This document shows positions 29,540-41,978 of a stretch of DNA of 64,000 nucleotides, in pieces. A model generated the notes under the pieces. That model saw only the letters and a program-made list of their open reading frames with translations, was not told the origin of the DNA and did no database searches. The stretch lies in contig CAWUHX010000535.1 in the NCBI GenBank assembly GCA_963922205.1, positions 1-64,000 of the forward strand. The letters run 5' to 3'. The position numbers and the translations under genes were made by a program. Origin of the DNA: Romanomermis culicivorax. Its lineage: Eukaryota > Nematoda > Enoplea > Mermithida > Mermithidae. Every line of letters starts with the position of its first letter. The first letter of the stretch is position 1.

Positions 29540-30580
29540 AATTTTCTTAAGTTTCTGTCCTTTCTTACACAGGAAAAGCGTGAAAAACAAAAAAAAAACG
29601 GTGGGGTTAAAGTTGTTAAAAAGGTCCTTAAATCGAAATTGAAAATCATATTTTTCAAACTATTTTCTAAGTTTTATGAGACTAGTGGTAAGTTTTAAAC
29701 ATTGTGTAACCTAGCCATTTTTTGATTGGTAGTTTTTGTACTTACCTTTTACGCACTATTCCTTCTATTAAAATTTGGTCTATTACAATTCATTCTAGAA
29801 TGGAAAGCTTTGAATTCGGATATATGGGACATAGAACAAGCCACACGTACTATGCAATCAATAATTTTCACACCCCCAACAATATTTTCCAGCAAAGTCT
29901 TTAAAAGGAAATTTTTGTTTCGATTATTTTGGAGTATAGCACTTATTTCCATCTATCGTTCAATTAGCATGCATCTCATAAAAAAGAGATTATCATTATC
30001 GAGCTTGAAGCCCAGACTCAGGGGCAGCGCCATTAAAGTCTGTGCTCAGGGGTAGGGCTCAGGCTGAGGTGCTGTGTCCTGTTACCTCGAATGTCTTTTT
30101 ACCTTGGGCGCCCCACCCTCGAATAAAGATTAATCACTTATATCGAAATTCCCTTTGCCTCAAATACCCCCTTACCTCGAATGCACTGTTATTTCGAACA
30201 ATAATTTGCAGGTCTAATTATAAAACTCATAGGACTAGTGAAGAACTAGAACTGCTCAACAAGTCAACAAGAACATTCATACAATCTACGTCTGTGTTCT
30301 GAACTTGAAAAGGGCTTTTCTGCAATTATACACGTTTCCCCCTTTACTTTAGACGAAAGAACCATCTTTCAGAAACGGTTTTTCAGAAATTTTCAAAAAA
30401 ACAAAATTTTAGAAATTTTCGGAAACGATAGTTTTCATGATTGTAGCTTGCAGATCTTGTCCTTTAAGAATTGTAGGACATTATCACGATACACAACGTA
30501 AAAATTTAGGAAAATAAAAATGTTTGCATGGTCAACAATAGGGGTGATATTTGGATTATATTGAATTTTATAAAATGATG
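29540..30580. other. No gene recognised; degenerate CCTCGAAT repeats
   Basis: Contains irregular ACCTCGAATG/GCCTCGAAT repeats near 30090-30200, also seen faintly at 27225-27300. Confidence 0.35.
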
Positions 30581-30589
30581 ACGATCATG

Positions 30590-31858
30590 TCAAACAATTG
30601 GAACAATTTTCGTCTTGCAACAGCTTCTTGCAAACAATAAAATCATCAGGTGTACAAGCGATAGGACACTAGCACCTGTCCATACTCCAAAAGTTCCTCC
30701 AATATTAGCGATCAAGGCGTACAATTGAAAAGCAGGAACATATATTCGAACAAGTGTGCCCTCTTTTACACGAATCGGCTTGAAACGCAGTCCTATACAC
30801 GTATCATTTTCGCCATCGTATATCTTTTGACAATACTCCTGTGTTAAATTATGTTCTTGAATATTTGTTACATCATGCCATTCCCAATGTGGGTCGTATA
30901 ACCAATGAAAACAATCGATTCCACGTCGCTGCACAAGACTCAGAGCGAACTGTTCACTATGAACACAACTCATCTCTTCGTAGGTTGGATGATTTGTGAA
31001 AAGTAGTGGAGAAATTTCAATATCTGAAAACTGCTTACCTTCTATTCTCACACCAGGAACAGCCTCAGTATGGTGCCTCCGTGGCAGTGCAATGAGTATT
31101 CCAGGCTTATAAAATTTTGGAATATGGGTACTGGTATAATTTTTGATAACAGATTTGAGTAATGGGTTGATCTTTGCATTTTTAGTGCGTTTAATAAGTA
31201 TGATTGCAGGTTCGAATTTGCCGGGTGGAATATAATCGCCAATTTTCACGCCATTTTCATATATCTCAACCACCTCTTGCGGAAATATTAGAGTGCATCG
31301 GAAAGTGCCCATTATACTACCGGCCTCATAATGTGCAAACATGCCAGGGTTCATGCAATACACCGGGTTATGATAGTCAATCAATACCGAATCCAAAAAT
31401 TCTATAATCATTGATGCTTTCAAACCTATCATTGGATATTCATTTCCAGATAGACTCATCCACCATTTCTGAGTCTTGTTAAAATTATCACGACCAGCCA
31501 AATAATCCCAGGTGCACCTACCAATTATATAGATAGCCAGACTAACACTGAGATTCAAACGATTTGCTGATTGCTCAACCAATGACAGATTGACAATATC
31601 AAATGGATTCTGGAATATTATCTCCACTTCTACATGCCTTGCTGCGGTTGCATCCTCATCAGTGGCCAGTCGTTGTTCTGTTTCGAACTGATCCATTTTT
31701 GGCCAAACTCGGCCTACTTCCTGAACTGTTTGGAATATTGCGTACGCCATGGTGGTACAGGTTATGACAAGCCAGAAAACAAGAGTTTGTTTTGATTTGG
31801 CTCTCGATAAATAGTACAGACCGTGCCATGTACTATCCTCAAAAATTGTTAACGTCAT
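30590..31858 (-). CDS. DEG/ENaC-family cation channel subunit A, 422 aa
   Basis: A single open exon from the ATG at 31858 to TGA at 30590. The N-terminus has FEDSTWHGLYYLSRAKS with the family's conserved His-Gly gating pair, then TM1 (about residues 26-46, LVFWLVITCTTMAYAIFQTV). A large extracellular loop follows with conserved-type Cys residues (NPVYCMN, FRCTL, RRGIDCFHWL, DTCIGL). The pre-TM2 region is IGGTFGVWTGASVLSLVHLM; G-A-S fits the G/S-x-S selectivity-filter motif. At 422 aa it is short for the family (500 or more is common), mostly from a reduced extracellular domain and tails. Such trimeric channels pass Na+ and respond to peptides, protons or force. A 3' splice site (TTTTTCAAATAG) lies about 14 nt before the ATG, indicating a 5'-UTR intron or trans-splicing. 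The paralogue is at 58534. Confidence 0.88.
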   Translation of the reverse strand: MTLTIFEDSTWHGLYYLSRAKSKQTLVFWLVITCTTMAYAIFQTVQEVGRVWPKMDQFETEQRLATDEDATAARHVEVEIIFQNPFDIVNLSLVEQSANRLNLSVSLAIYIIGRCTWDYLAGRDNFNKTQKWWMSLSGNEYPMIGLKASMIIEFLDSVLIDYHNPVYCMNPGMFAHYEAGSIMGTFRCTLIFPQEVVEIYENGVKIGDYIPPGKFEPAIILIKRTKNAKINPLLKSVIKNYTSTHIPKFYKPGILIALPRRHHTEAVPGVRIEGKQFSDIEISPLLFTNHPTYEEMSCVHSEQFALSLVQRRGIDCFHWLYDPHWEWHDVTNIQEHNLTQEYCQKIYDGENDTCIGLRFKPIRVKEGTLVRIYVPAFQLYALIANIGGTFGVWTGASVLSLVHLMILLFARSCCKTKIVPIV

Positions 31859-32049
31859 AGTTTTGGATCCTATTTGAAAAAGTTATACAGTAAGAGATTA
31901 CAATAAAAGGAAAAATAGGGCTATTGTTATATGGCAGTCTCAATGAAAGGATGATGTTATATTTGAGACTAAAACTAAACATTTAAAAAACACATTCATT
32001 AGCATGGACGATATTGATCATCTGAGGTCCGAATGAAGAAAGGAAGGGT

Positions 32050-32245
32050 AGGCCAGAGACAGGCTTGGGCTAAATGTTGAGTTTTAGCTCAGTTTTAGCT
32101 CTAAATTTAGCTTTCAATTTAACCCGAGAATTTAACCCATTTAGTCGTAGTCTAAGCCCACCATTTTTCTCAAGATTTAGCCCCGCATATGCCCTTCGAT
32201 TTTTCGCACTATTTAGCCCCTCAGTGACTCCTTGAGCCCGAAAAA
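32050..32245. repeat. Degenerate minisatellite, TTTAGCCC type (block 1)
   Basis: Irregular repeats of about 12-16 bp such as AATTTAGCTTTC, AATTTAACCC and ATTTAGCCCC. A related block follows at 32840-33215. Confidence 0.55.
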
Positions 32246-32839
32246 CGCCCCATCACCATATGACAGAAAGTGGGGTTGGGCAGAGTCAGCTAGCCCAGCA
32301 AAATATGTGGGTGAAGTGTTTTTCATTGTATCGGCAGAATGAACATGGTGTGAACAGCGTTACCAGTGTTATGGGTAGCCTATTTTCTTATTTTTTTTGC
32401 AAAACATTTCAACATTGAGATTTCGATAATTATCGTCGTATGTACTATATGATTTTTAGATATGTAAAATCGAGCCAATAAACAAGGCTATACTAACTGA
32501 AGTTTAGAAACTGTTTGGTGTATTGTGTAACAACGAAACAGGAAAATACAGCTGATTAACTTGGCAATGATTAGAGCTCAAATACTCTAGCTAGTTTGGT
32601 TACAAAGTATGAACAGCTTTACTCTAATTGCCGGGTTTAATTATTTCTGTTGGTACATTGTGCAAGTTGATGGGAAACCATATCAATCACGTTTTTCAAT
32701 TCCGAACGCTTATTTGAACTTGATATCGTTTAAGATTTCCACGGATCTTTCTCATAATTCAATCTACCATCTCATCTAAGAGATCTACACACTGGAGTAA
32801 ATCAGTTGTTGTGCTCTTGAAACAATATTTTCGTTGTAT
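32246..32839. other. No gene recognised
   Basis: AT-rich spacer between the two TTTAGCCC-type blocks. Confidence 0.4.
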
Positions 32840-33215
32840 TTTAGCCCAGCACCATGCAATCGCATTTTGTGGGAAATTTTTACGGAAAAAGGATACAAAT
32901 TAGCCTAACCCAGCATTCATCATATGGTGGCGGGCCCTTTCATTAACCTGCAGTTTGGTCCAAATTTTGTCCCACTTTTTGGCCCTTGATTTTAATCTGA
33001 CTTTAGCCCACCATTTGCCCTCAAATTTTGTCCCAAGATTAAGGTCGAGATTCGCCCCAAAATTTAGCCTGCATTTTGTCTCGAATTTAGCGCACCAAAT
33101 ATCTCACAGTTTGCCTCTCGACTTACCACGTGAATTGCCTCACACTTTAACCCACAATTTGTCCCGCCATTTTTTTATACACATTAGCCTACCATTTTCC
33201 CCCAGCCTACCATTC
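32840..33215. repeat. Degenerate minisatellite, TTTAGCCC type (block 2)
   Basis: Same kind of repeat as 32050-32245 (TTTAGCCCACCATTTGCCC, AATTTTGTCCCA, AATTTAGCCTGCA). The 107-codon ORF here is built from the repeat and is not a gene. Confidence 0.55.
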
Positions 33216-34700
33216 GTCATTTGGCCCTGGGAAAGGCAATGCCTAACAATGACCAAAAGTTTTCGGATGAATTTCTAACAGTTTTCTGGTGCGATTCTAT
33301 GTTTTCCAATGACATTGAATACTATTAATTAAAATTTGAGCTTATTTTGCTTTGAAACTTTTGACCTCACCCAAAACTTTGAACCACAGAAGAAACAAAA
33401 AACGGTCAAGAACAAACCGACCACAAAGATCATGTTCCTTATGCGATGTGAAAACGTCATAAAAAACACACAAAACGTCATAAAAACACACCATCGGTTA
33501 CATTGCATACCAGCTGAATGTCAGGTCTTACGATTAAATATATATATTTTCGTGTTCATAAATGTAACAGTCAAAAAATTAATGATACTATTTCCTGACA
33601 CGTTTTTCGAGTTCGAAATGATCGAATTTCTGATGATTCAGTTGACCTCCAGCCATGAATTTTCATTGATCATTGAATCAGGCTGGATCATGAATAGGAA
33701 AATCAATGACAAATGTAAATTACGTACGAGAAAAGCAATATAACGTCAGCTTCACCACCAGTAAAATATTGACTAGAGCAAAATCGGGAAATACAAAAAA
33801 TATGGAAAATTTACATTTCCGTTTTTCATATTTTATAGAGACTTTCAACATATCTTACAGAAAATTTTCCCGATCAATACAAAAGTTCTTGTGCCTTGGC
33901 AATTTCGCATCTTGCTACAACGCATTTTTTACTCAAGTGTTTGCTCAAATTCTAATAGATAGATGAGAAATAAAAAAGGTATTAATGCCGATAACAGGAA
34001 AGAATCATGTTAATTACTTTTTTTGAAATCATGATGAAAAAATCAAGATAGCCGGAAGATCAGTGTCGTGCTCGTCTAGTGGTTGATATTATGCTTCAGC
34101 TTTGCCGTTATGAACTTTAAAAAGTATTCTAATGCTTATAAACAGGGGGCAAAACCATTCTAATTGGATTTCTTTGGTCAGGGCTTGCTGCATGATGGCG
34201 CCCTTGGTTTTTACAGACGACGTATCAAAGACATGAATTATTTTGCCAATAAACATATTATAGGTTACTTTTCAAGGAAAGGTCAAAATGCTTGTTTTTC
34301 ACTTAAATGCAGCAATTTTGAAAAAGTGATCTAATTTTTTTTAATTTCATCAGCTGTTCTATTGCCATTCTCTACCTGCGTAGTCACCTGACGCAAAACG
34401 CGTTCGATTCTGAGATGTCGGCAATATTGAGTCTTATCTTCTGGATTCAAAAGAAAAGAAAATAAATATGATTTCTATTTTTGTAATCAAGATTACTTGT
34501 TTAGTATCACTATCAAGTTGCACTTTAATATTTTTTTGTAATCAAAATAATCACTTTTTCGTCATCAAGGTGATTTCTTATGTGTTAAACTTTGAAATCA
34601 TGCGTCCAATATCAACTTGTTTTTTTGCCACAATCTTAATTATTGTGATGAAGAGGTTGAGGATTTATCGTGTGCAATTTTTTGATTATTCATGAGGAAC
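33216..34700. other. No gene recognised
   Basis: AT-rich. A 135-codon plus-strand frame at 33336-33743 has no family resemblance or coding signal I trust. Confidence 0.35.
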
Positions 34701-34710
34701 TTCAAATACG

Positions 34711-35137
34711 CACTCTTTCTTTTTCTTTTTTTCTTTTTCTTTTTCTTTTTCTTTTTCTTTTTCTTTTTCTTTTTCTTTTTCTTTTTCTTTTTCTTTTTCT
34801 TTTTCTTTTTCTTTTTCTTTTTCTTTTTCTTTTTCTTTTTCTTTTTCTTTTTCTTTTTCTTTTTCTTTTTCTTTTTCTTTTTCTTTTTCTTTTTCCTTTT
34901 CTTTTTCTTTTTCTTTTTCTTTTTCTTTTTCTTTTTCTTTTTCTTTTTCTTTTTCTTTTTCTTTTTCTTTTTCTTTTTCTTTTTCTTTTTCTTTTTCTTT
35001 TTCTTTTTCTTTTTCTTTTTCTTTTTCTTTTTCTTTTCCTTTTTCTTTTTCTTTTTCTTTTTCTTTTTCTTTTTCTTTTTCTTTTTCTTTTTCTTTTTCT
35101 TTTTCTTTTTCTTTTTCTTCTTCTTTTTCTTCTTTTT
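34711..35137. repeat. Hexanucleotide array (CTTTTT)n, about 70 copies
   Basis: A near-perfect run with a period of six, broken only by single changes near 34896 and 35036 and by a TTCTTC end. One strand is pure pyrimidine, so triplex or slipped structures are possible. It is open in several frames on both strands, giving spurious Phe/Leu- or Lys/Glu/Arg-only ORFs. Confidence 0.97.
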
Positions 35138-35139
35138 TC

Positions 35140-36384
35140 AAGTTGCGACAAAAGAAATAAATTGACCTATCTCGTATTTCGTTAAGTATGGGGATCATTT
35201 TGTAAAATATCGAAGAAAGAAAATACTGAATCACTTATTAATTTTCTCTCTGAATGGCAATCATCCGATATCAATGATGACGTAGTTTTCCTATTCATAT
35301 CTTCATTGAATCTTTTAATTCATGTTTGAATTTTTACGGTCATGATTTCATAGCATAATGATCAATAAAAATTCATTCTTAGAAGGCGGAATTCTATATC
35401 AGAAATCCATTAATTTTGATTTCAAATAACGGGTCTCGAAATAACAGCATTAAACTTTCATCCGTTTGATATTAAACGTAATAATACTAGTATATACTGT
35501 ATCACATTTTTGGCAGCGTTCAGATCATAAAGTATGATACATTATCTGATAGAAGTTGGTCTTCTAGATGCACTTGACCTTAGCCACAGTATTATATACG
35601 GTCGAAAGCTCTAGATCAGAAAAAACACTTGTCTTTTACTAGTACAACTTCGATCATAAATTTTTTGTACAGTTTCGAAGTTGTGTCACTTTCAACAATC
35701 AGGATCGGGGCCTCGTGTAGAAAAATCTGAACCCTTCGAGAAAGAATTTTATAGCCGATCGTATCGTCCAAGAATACACAGGACTTTTGTATACAATCTT
35801 TGAGGAAACAAATGACTGTAACTAACAGAAGACATTGATTGGAAAAATTCCTATAGTTTCCCATTATGGTCGTACAGGAGAAAGAGGAGATATAATAATG
35901 TTGCTTTGGAAGTTAATTAGAAAAATGTGCTTCTTAATATGATTAATAATAACGGAGTTTTGAGATACTTAGTCATTAGTTGCTAAACAAGCATCGGTTG
36001 CTCCCAAAGCAGGTTTAAATCAGGTGACGTCAGGAAGTTATCTTTGAAGGATCAATCTGAAATTCGATGAGTGAAATCATCAATTGACTACCGGCGTCAG
36101 TTGGACGTTTCTGGGGGCAAAGACAGCATATTGGCAGGTGATATTTTTTGCATATAGCACGATGTTCTGTAGGCCCATATTTCAGTTTTTGGGTTATTAG
36201 TTGTTGGTATTTTTTAATGGGTTCAGGAACAATAATTGAGCTTTTCTACTTAAAATTCAAATTTCGAGGAGTTATTTGGGTCTACACTTTGAATGTTTGC
36301 ATTTTCGTAAAACCACTATTACGTCATACGTATGCCGAGCTGAAATATTTTTTGAGGAAACATGTCAAATGAAGGTGTTAAGGG
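35140..36384. other. No gene recognised
   Basis: AT-rich, without coding frames I can support. Confidence 0.35.
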
Positions 36385-37436
36385 GCGTATTCCCCAGTGA
36401 GTGATTCTCAAGTGAGCGATTCTCAATTGAGCGATTCCGAATTGAGAGAATTCCCAAATGAGTGAATTCCCAATCGGGCGATTCCAAACGAGCGATAGAG
36501 AATGTAATAACACTTTCTTCACCATTTCTTTCTTTACCTTATTTTTTTTTTGTATATTCTGCTTTTTTCTTCCGTTCTGTGTGTTGTTCATGTTTTCGTA
36601 TATGTATGTTTTTGCAGTTTTATCTTTTGTCTTTGCTTTCTTTAATTTTCTTTTTTTATGTCATCTACTTTTTTTTATTTGCTCATGTCATTACAAGTTG
36701 TCATTTTCAGTAATTTTTTCGTCATTCTTACCTATTTTTCGTCTTAGTTTTTTGCTTTCGCTCCTTTATCTTCATCTTTCTATATTCTCTTGATTCTTTC
36801 TCTTTTTCGTTCTTTTTTCACATTACTTTTTCTTCCTTTCTTGCTGTTTTCTCCATCTTGCTTCTTCTTCCTTGTCACTTTTTATGTTTTTTCTTTTTCT
36901 AATGATTTCTCATATATTTTTATTTATTCTTAATGTCTTCATTTTTGTCGACGTTTCCTTTCTCTTGATGTTTTCTTTCTCCCAGCATTCTTTTGTTTAT
37001 ATTTTTATGAAGATTATTCCCACTTACAACGATGAAAGGCTCAAGTGTGCCGAACTGTATAAAAATAATACGGAAGACTACAGTTATTTAAAATGACAAC
37101 TTGTAATGTACTGTATCGCGAGCAAAAAAAGAAAAAAATTACGTGACAAGAAGGAAGTAAAATGGAAGAAAGCAGATAAAGAAGATGAAAACGTAAAAAC
37201 ATACATAAACAAAAACGTAAGCAATACACACGGAAAACGAAAGAAAAAAGAAATACATAGAAAAAAATATAAGGTAAAGAAGGAGAATATCAAGAAAATG
37301 TTATTACACCATCGATTGCTCATTGGGAATCGCTCAATTGGGAATTCGCTCATTTGCTTATTTGCTCTATTGGGAATCGCTCAATTGGGAATGCGCTCAT
37401 TTAGGAATTCGCTCGATTGGGAATCGCTCACATGAA
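36385..37436. mobile_element. Foldback element with repeat arrays in its arms
   Basis: Inverted arms of about 330 bp: 36390-36715 matches the inverse of 37085-37432. The outer part of each arm is a tandem array of units of about 13 bp such as GAGCGATTCCCAATT; the inner part is pyrimidine- or purine-rich, ending ACAAGTTGTCATTTT at the hinge. No transposase is encoded. ORFs here are low-complexity. Confidence 0.75.
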
Positions 37437-40400
37437 AATACACGTTTTAAAAGCACAACAAATTTTCTGTAATATTTTTCCCACCGTAATATTTTTCCCA
37501 CCAACAGTAATATTTTTCCCACCTTTCAATTTAGAAGGACTTCGTAGAAAAATTGACTGTAGACTATTGTTATTTTTTCCAAGCTTTCTTCACCAAATTT
37601 GAGTTATAGGGGTACTTATAATGACTTTCTGAATGTATTTGAATCCCTTCATATCTTTATTCCACAAAGAGTGAGAAATATTCAAGGTCATTTCTTGTAT
37701 ACATGTCTGAAAGAGCTGTCAAAAATCTAGACCCCGTCTGTTCACTGTAATTTTTAGGTCTGATCTATCATTTGAAAAACTGTGAAAAAACTGATATCAA
37801 CAAATTGTCAACATGTTCCATGGAAAAGAATCCAGTCTAGTTGAGGGAAAGCTCTATGGCACTGTTCCTAAATAGAACCACAAACCGAATCATGACGCAG
37901 GCGTGACTCGGAAAGAAATCCGAACCAGAGTTCTGATATATTATTCATTATGCAATCAGAATTTCCTGTATGTGACTAAACCAAAGTTATTCTGGCTTCG
38001 TGCTCTCAGACCTCACTGATCGAGCCGGCTTTAACTCGCTTCTGGGTCGTACCCACAGGGTCTGACCATGGCATTGTTTCAAAAATACAGCTCATCACAC
38101 GAACGGGCGGTTTCACTTCTTCGCGCATCTTTTTCTGTGATTTAATAGTCTCTTCAAGCATTGTAGTAATATTTTTACGCCATTATGTTGTTTTGAAAAT
38201 AAAGAGGATTTTCTCTGTCATTAGGTTCATTAAATATCATTACTCTTTTTTAGATGAAAGTCAAACTTTAAAAAAATCATTGCATATGAAATATACAGCA
38301 AGTGAATGAACAACAAGGGAGTAAATAACTTTATGCTGTAGAAAAAATATGAATTATCTTATTTTAGAAAAATCACTATCAAGAAAACGTCATCATGCTT
38401 GTCGATTTTTAATTTAGATTAAACTGTTTCCGACACTCAGATGCATTTGAATTTGTTATTGGAGCTAAATATTAGTCAATCCATTTTTCGCGGAAAGACA
38501 ATAAAGAATCTCTTACTGATTAAAATCTTCAAAGGTTCGCTGCATCTGTCATTTCAAAATAAATAGACTATAGATTAGCCCATCATTTTAGAACGATCAG
38601 TGTAGCGAGGTCGCAGCCAAACTTTTTTTCAAAACTATGAAAGGGTCGTTGGCTGTATTCAATAGATTTTTCCTTCATGATACGGGGCCTTTGATGATCA
38701 CTCTTTTCAATCATTTCAAGAATGTCGAAATTGATTTCCAGATCTTTACTAAGGCTGCGTTTGCCGAAACTCCACCCGCTGCATCGATCATTCGAAAATG
38801 AATAGAGTATAAACCTAAAATTTCTCTGATCACAAGAAAATCTCACGCTAGAAACTGCTGAACTAATCAGACACTTAGACTTTTTGTACAAAAAAAATTC
38901 TCCTTGTAGTGGTAGTCCTTGTTCTACAAAAGAGACCATTAAATAGTGACAATACTCCATTGATGTACAGTTTGGTCAAGTTGTACTCTGAAGTATTGAA
39001 CTATATAGAATCTAGAATGCTACAGTAGTCGTTGGTACAACTGCCATCGGAAAAATGCTTATGAGTAAAGGGAACCAATTCTGAACCCGACCATGCTATT
39101 GTGTGTGCTTGTGGCACGCTGGTTCAGCATGCTCAAGCACATGATAGTTAATTTCAATTGAATTACTTTGCTTTGAAATTTGAGCATGAAATGAAGCCAA
39201 AATGTGTGAACGAAGATTGTCATATACGGATTAAATGATGAAATTACGGACCCATTCCGATGGTTTTTTGACCATTTAACGACAAACTTTGATTGGTTTT
39301 TCCACAATCCCATGGTTTGACCTAGGAGCAACTCATTGCTCTGTAATAACCGATCCATCAGTCACACATTCTCCAAAAGAAATTTACGTTTATTGCACAA
39401 ACTATTAGACTCATTCTGATTCCATGAAAAATCCGCAGGTTTAGTTTTGGAAGCAAAGGCAAAATCTTTCTTCAGAAATTTTTTTGTCGGGATCCGTTGG
39501 CTTAAGCCCATGTCTGAGTTATGCAAACATGAGCTCGAATGAGGATCTGACTTGTTGGTTCACGAGTTGGCTCTAGTCTTGGATGTGCTAGAACTGCCAT
39601 TAACCTGAAAACCTGCTAGAACGTTTGCTGTTCACTGAAGATAAACCGAGTGACCCTTATTAATCTCCTATCATTTAATTAATTACATCAAAATAATCAC
39701 AATCGTAGGGCAACCTCGTTGCGGAGTGACAGGGTGATTTCTATCAGTCAATGTAATGGTTATTTAATGCAGAATGCTAGAAATTCAATAAGATTGTGGG
39801 AGAATATATGAAATAGCTTCGTTGGCTTTGATATCACTAAATTTGCATTGAATTAGCTAATCCATGACTATTGGGCAATTGGTCAACTATTCTCGGTGTA
39901 AATTTTCCAAATGATCAGCTTGTTACCGCTTGTCTGGTTCACAGAAATCACAAATCGCACCAAACATACTGTTAACAATTACTGCATTCTGTGAACATGA
40001 AATTGGCAACTTTTGTATTTCGTTCAGAAACTTGATTTATACGAAATGCATTTTACCAATTTTCAACTTCCAACATCTCCATAGTTTGACTGAAATACAT
40101 TTTTTCGTAATTTTCAGCTTATTTTACTCGAAACAAGCCAATATTGTTGAAAACTGTTATTAGGGTATGAACTTTGGGATATTAGCATGAAAAATACAGT
40201 TGTACTGCGTCACCATTCAAGTTGTGACATTTTATAAAGAACAGACTGCAGACGTTTTTTCTGATATTTGTAACTTAAACGATATGTTAATTTCAATTTG
40301 TTTACGTCAACATACAGATTCATGATGAAAAGCGTTCAAAATTTATTCACCACTCTGTGGAGATTTTCCTAAAGACTCCTCAACTGGCAGGACAGTTAGT

Positions 40401-41638
40401 GGACTTCATCTTGTATGAATTGTATTATCTATTTAATGTCTAGATGGCAAAGAAAATTTTAGGGAAAAACATATGAAGAAATCAATATACATACTTGTAG
40501 TAACCACTCTGTTGTGATTGACAGTATCATTGGTTGTACCATTATCCAGCAACAATGTTGAGCAATTCTTGTATTAGCAATATAATAGAAACAAATAAAT
40601 GAATCACGCTATCTGTACGTTTGGGGTATTTTTTTTTCATTGTATGTACACCAACCTTAGCACCAACTGGCGGCAAATCACTAGTAAGGCCTCCTGGTTG
40701 GCTAGTAGTTATCTGAAAGGAAAGTATAACTAGTAAAGGATAGTTAACGTTCATGTCAGTGACAAGTTGAGGAAATAAATGTGGAGTGCCACAATAAAAC
40801 TGAGAAAAGACATAGTTTTGTTCACAGTAGTCATTGTCCTAGAAGGGAGTGTGACATGAAGAGCATAATGTTATGAAGTTACCTGAACAAAGATGTGCAG
40901 CTCTAGAACTGCAGCAGTACAAGCTGGAGTCATACTTTGTTTTCAGATAATTGGTGATTTTCTACTGATATAAAATAATAGTCAATGGGGCAAGTATAGA
41001 AGCACAACAAAAATATCATCACTCATGGTTTTCAAAATTTATGGCGTACAGTATGCTCCTCTGGCAGTTGGGCGTTTTGTTTCGCTACCTTCCATTTTAT
41101 AGTTCAGGGTTAATGACAAAATGTCCGAAATTTCCCGCAATTCTTTCTAGTCCAAGTTTGTTATTCATTTTATGCTTTGTTCATCAGTGATTTTTGAAAA
41201 TAATATATTTTTAATGGCTTAATCAACTGTGATTTAAATTTCTCAGCTTTTGTGAAATTGTGACGTGAGACACTTTAGACAGATCCAGATAGTCACTAAA
41301 AAGCAGTGAAACTAAATTCTAATGAAAATTCAGATCTAAAATAAAAGCAAAAATTTGCAATAGTTTTTTGAAGTATAAATTAAAGAATGACAAAAATTAA
41401 TTTTGTTTTTTTAAACTCACTAGAAATTTATAGTGCTTTTACCATTAAAAATTAGTTGTTTTTGTCGAAAAATTTCTATGTCCTACATGGGGGCTACATG
41501 GTTCAGAAAACATACTAGAAGTATGAAATATTTTCCAAGTTTTCACTATTTGGAGGCTTTTCGAGAAAAGCAGACGATAATCTTCTATAAGTGACATGTT
41601 TCTGATTTTAATAAGGCTTAATGTTTATAAGTATTTCC
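37437..41638. other. Long region without a recognised gene
   Basis: AT-rich. Frames at 38583-38960 and 39059-39358 (minus) are open for 125 and 99 codons but show no motif, signal peptide or splice context that supports them. TAATATTTTTCCCACC repeats three times near 37470-37525. Confidence 0.35.
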
Positions 41639-41978
41639 AGTTTTGAGTTGGAAATTCAAACTTCTGCTCGAAATGAACTGCTCGATCAAATTCGGACATG
41701 TCGAATTCAGCTCTGCATGTTAATTTGGAGTCCGAAGAAATTTCAAATTTTCAGTTTTTTCGTTTTTGAAATTATGACAAATTCAAGCCAAAAATCGTCA
41801 ATTTTCATAGTTTTGAGTCAGAAATTCAAATATCTGCATGAAAAAAATCGCACCATTAAATTCGGACATGTCGAGTTCAGCTATATATGTTCATTGAGAG
41901 TCCGAAAAAACTGGACATTTTTGATTTTCTTTCACGTTTGGAATTATGATAAATTTTTAGTAAAAAATCGTGAATTTT
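41639..41978. repeat. 170-bp tandem duplication (two copies)
   Basis: Copies start at 41639 and 41809 with AGTTTTGAGT and share TTAAATTCGGACATGTCGA and GAGTCCGAA-type cores. The ORF spanning both (41621-41995) is a product of the duplication. Confidence 0.8.

Noticed and set aside
33336-33743. 135-codon plus-strand ORF
   Set aside because: AT-driven open frame without motif or signal peptide and with repeated CGTCATAAAAA words.
34670-35234. Long Phe/Leu and Lys/Glu/Arg ORFs
   Set aside because: Translations of the hexanucleotide array in different frames.
36319-37353. Several ORFs of about 75-110 codons, rich in Phe or Lys
   Set aside because: They lie in the pyrimidine- or purine-rich arms of a foldback element and mirror each other.
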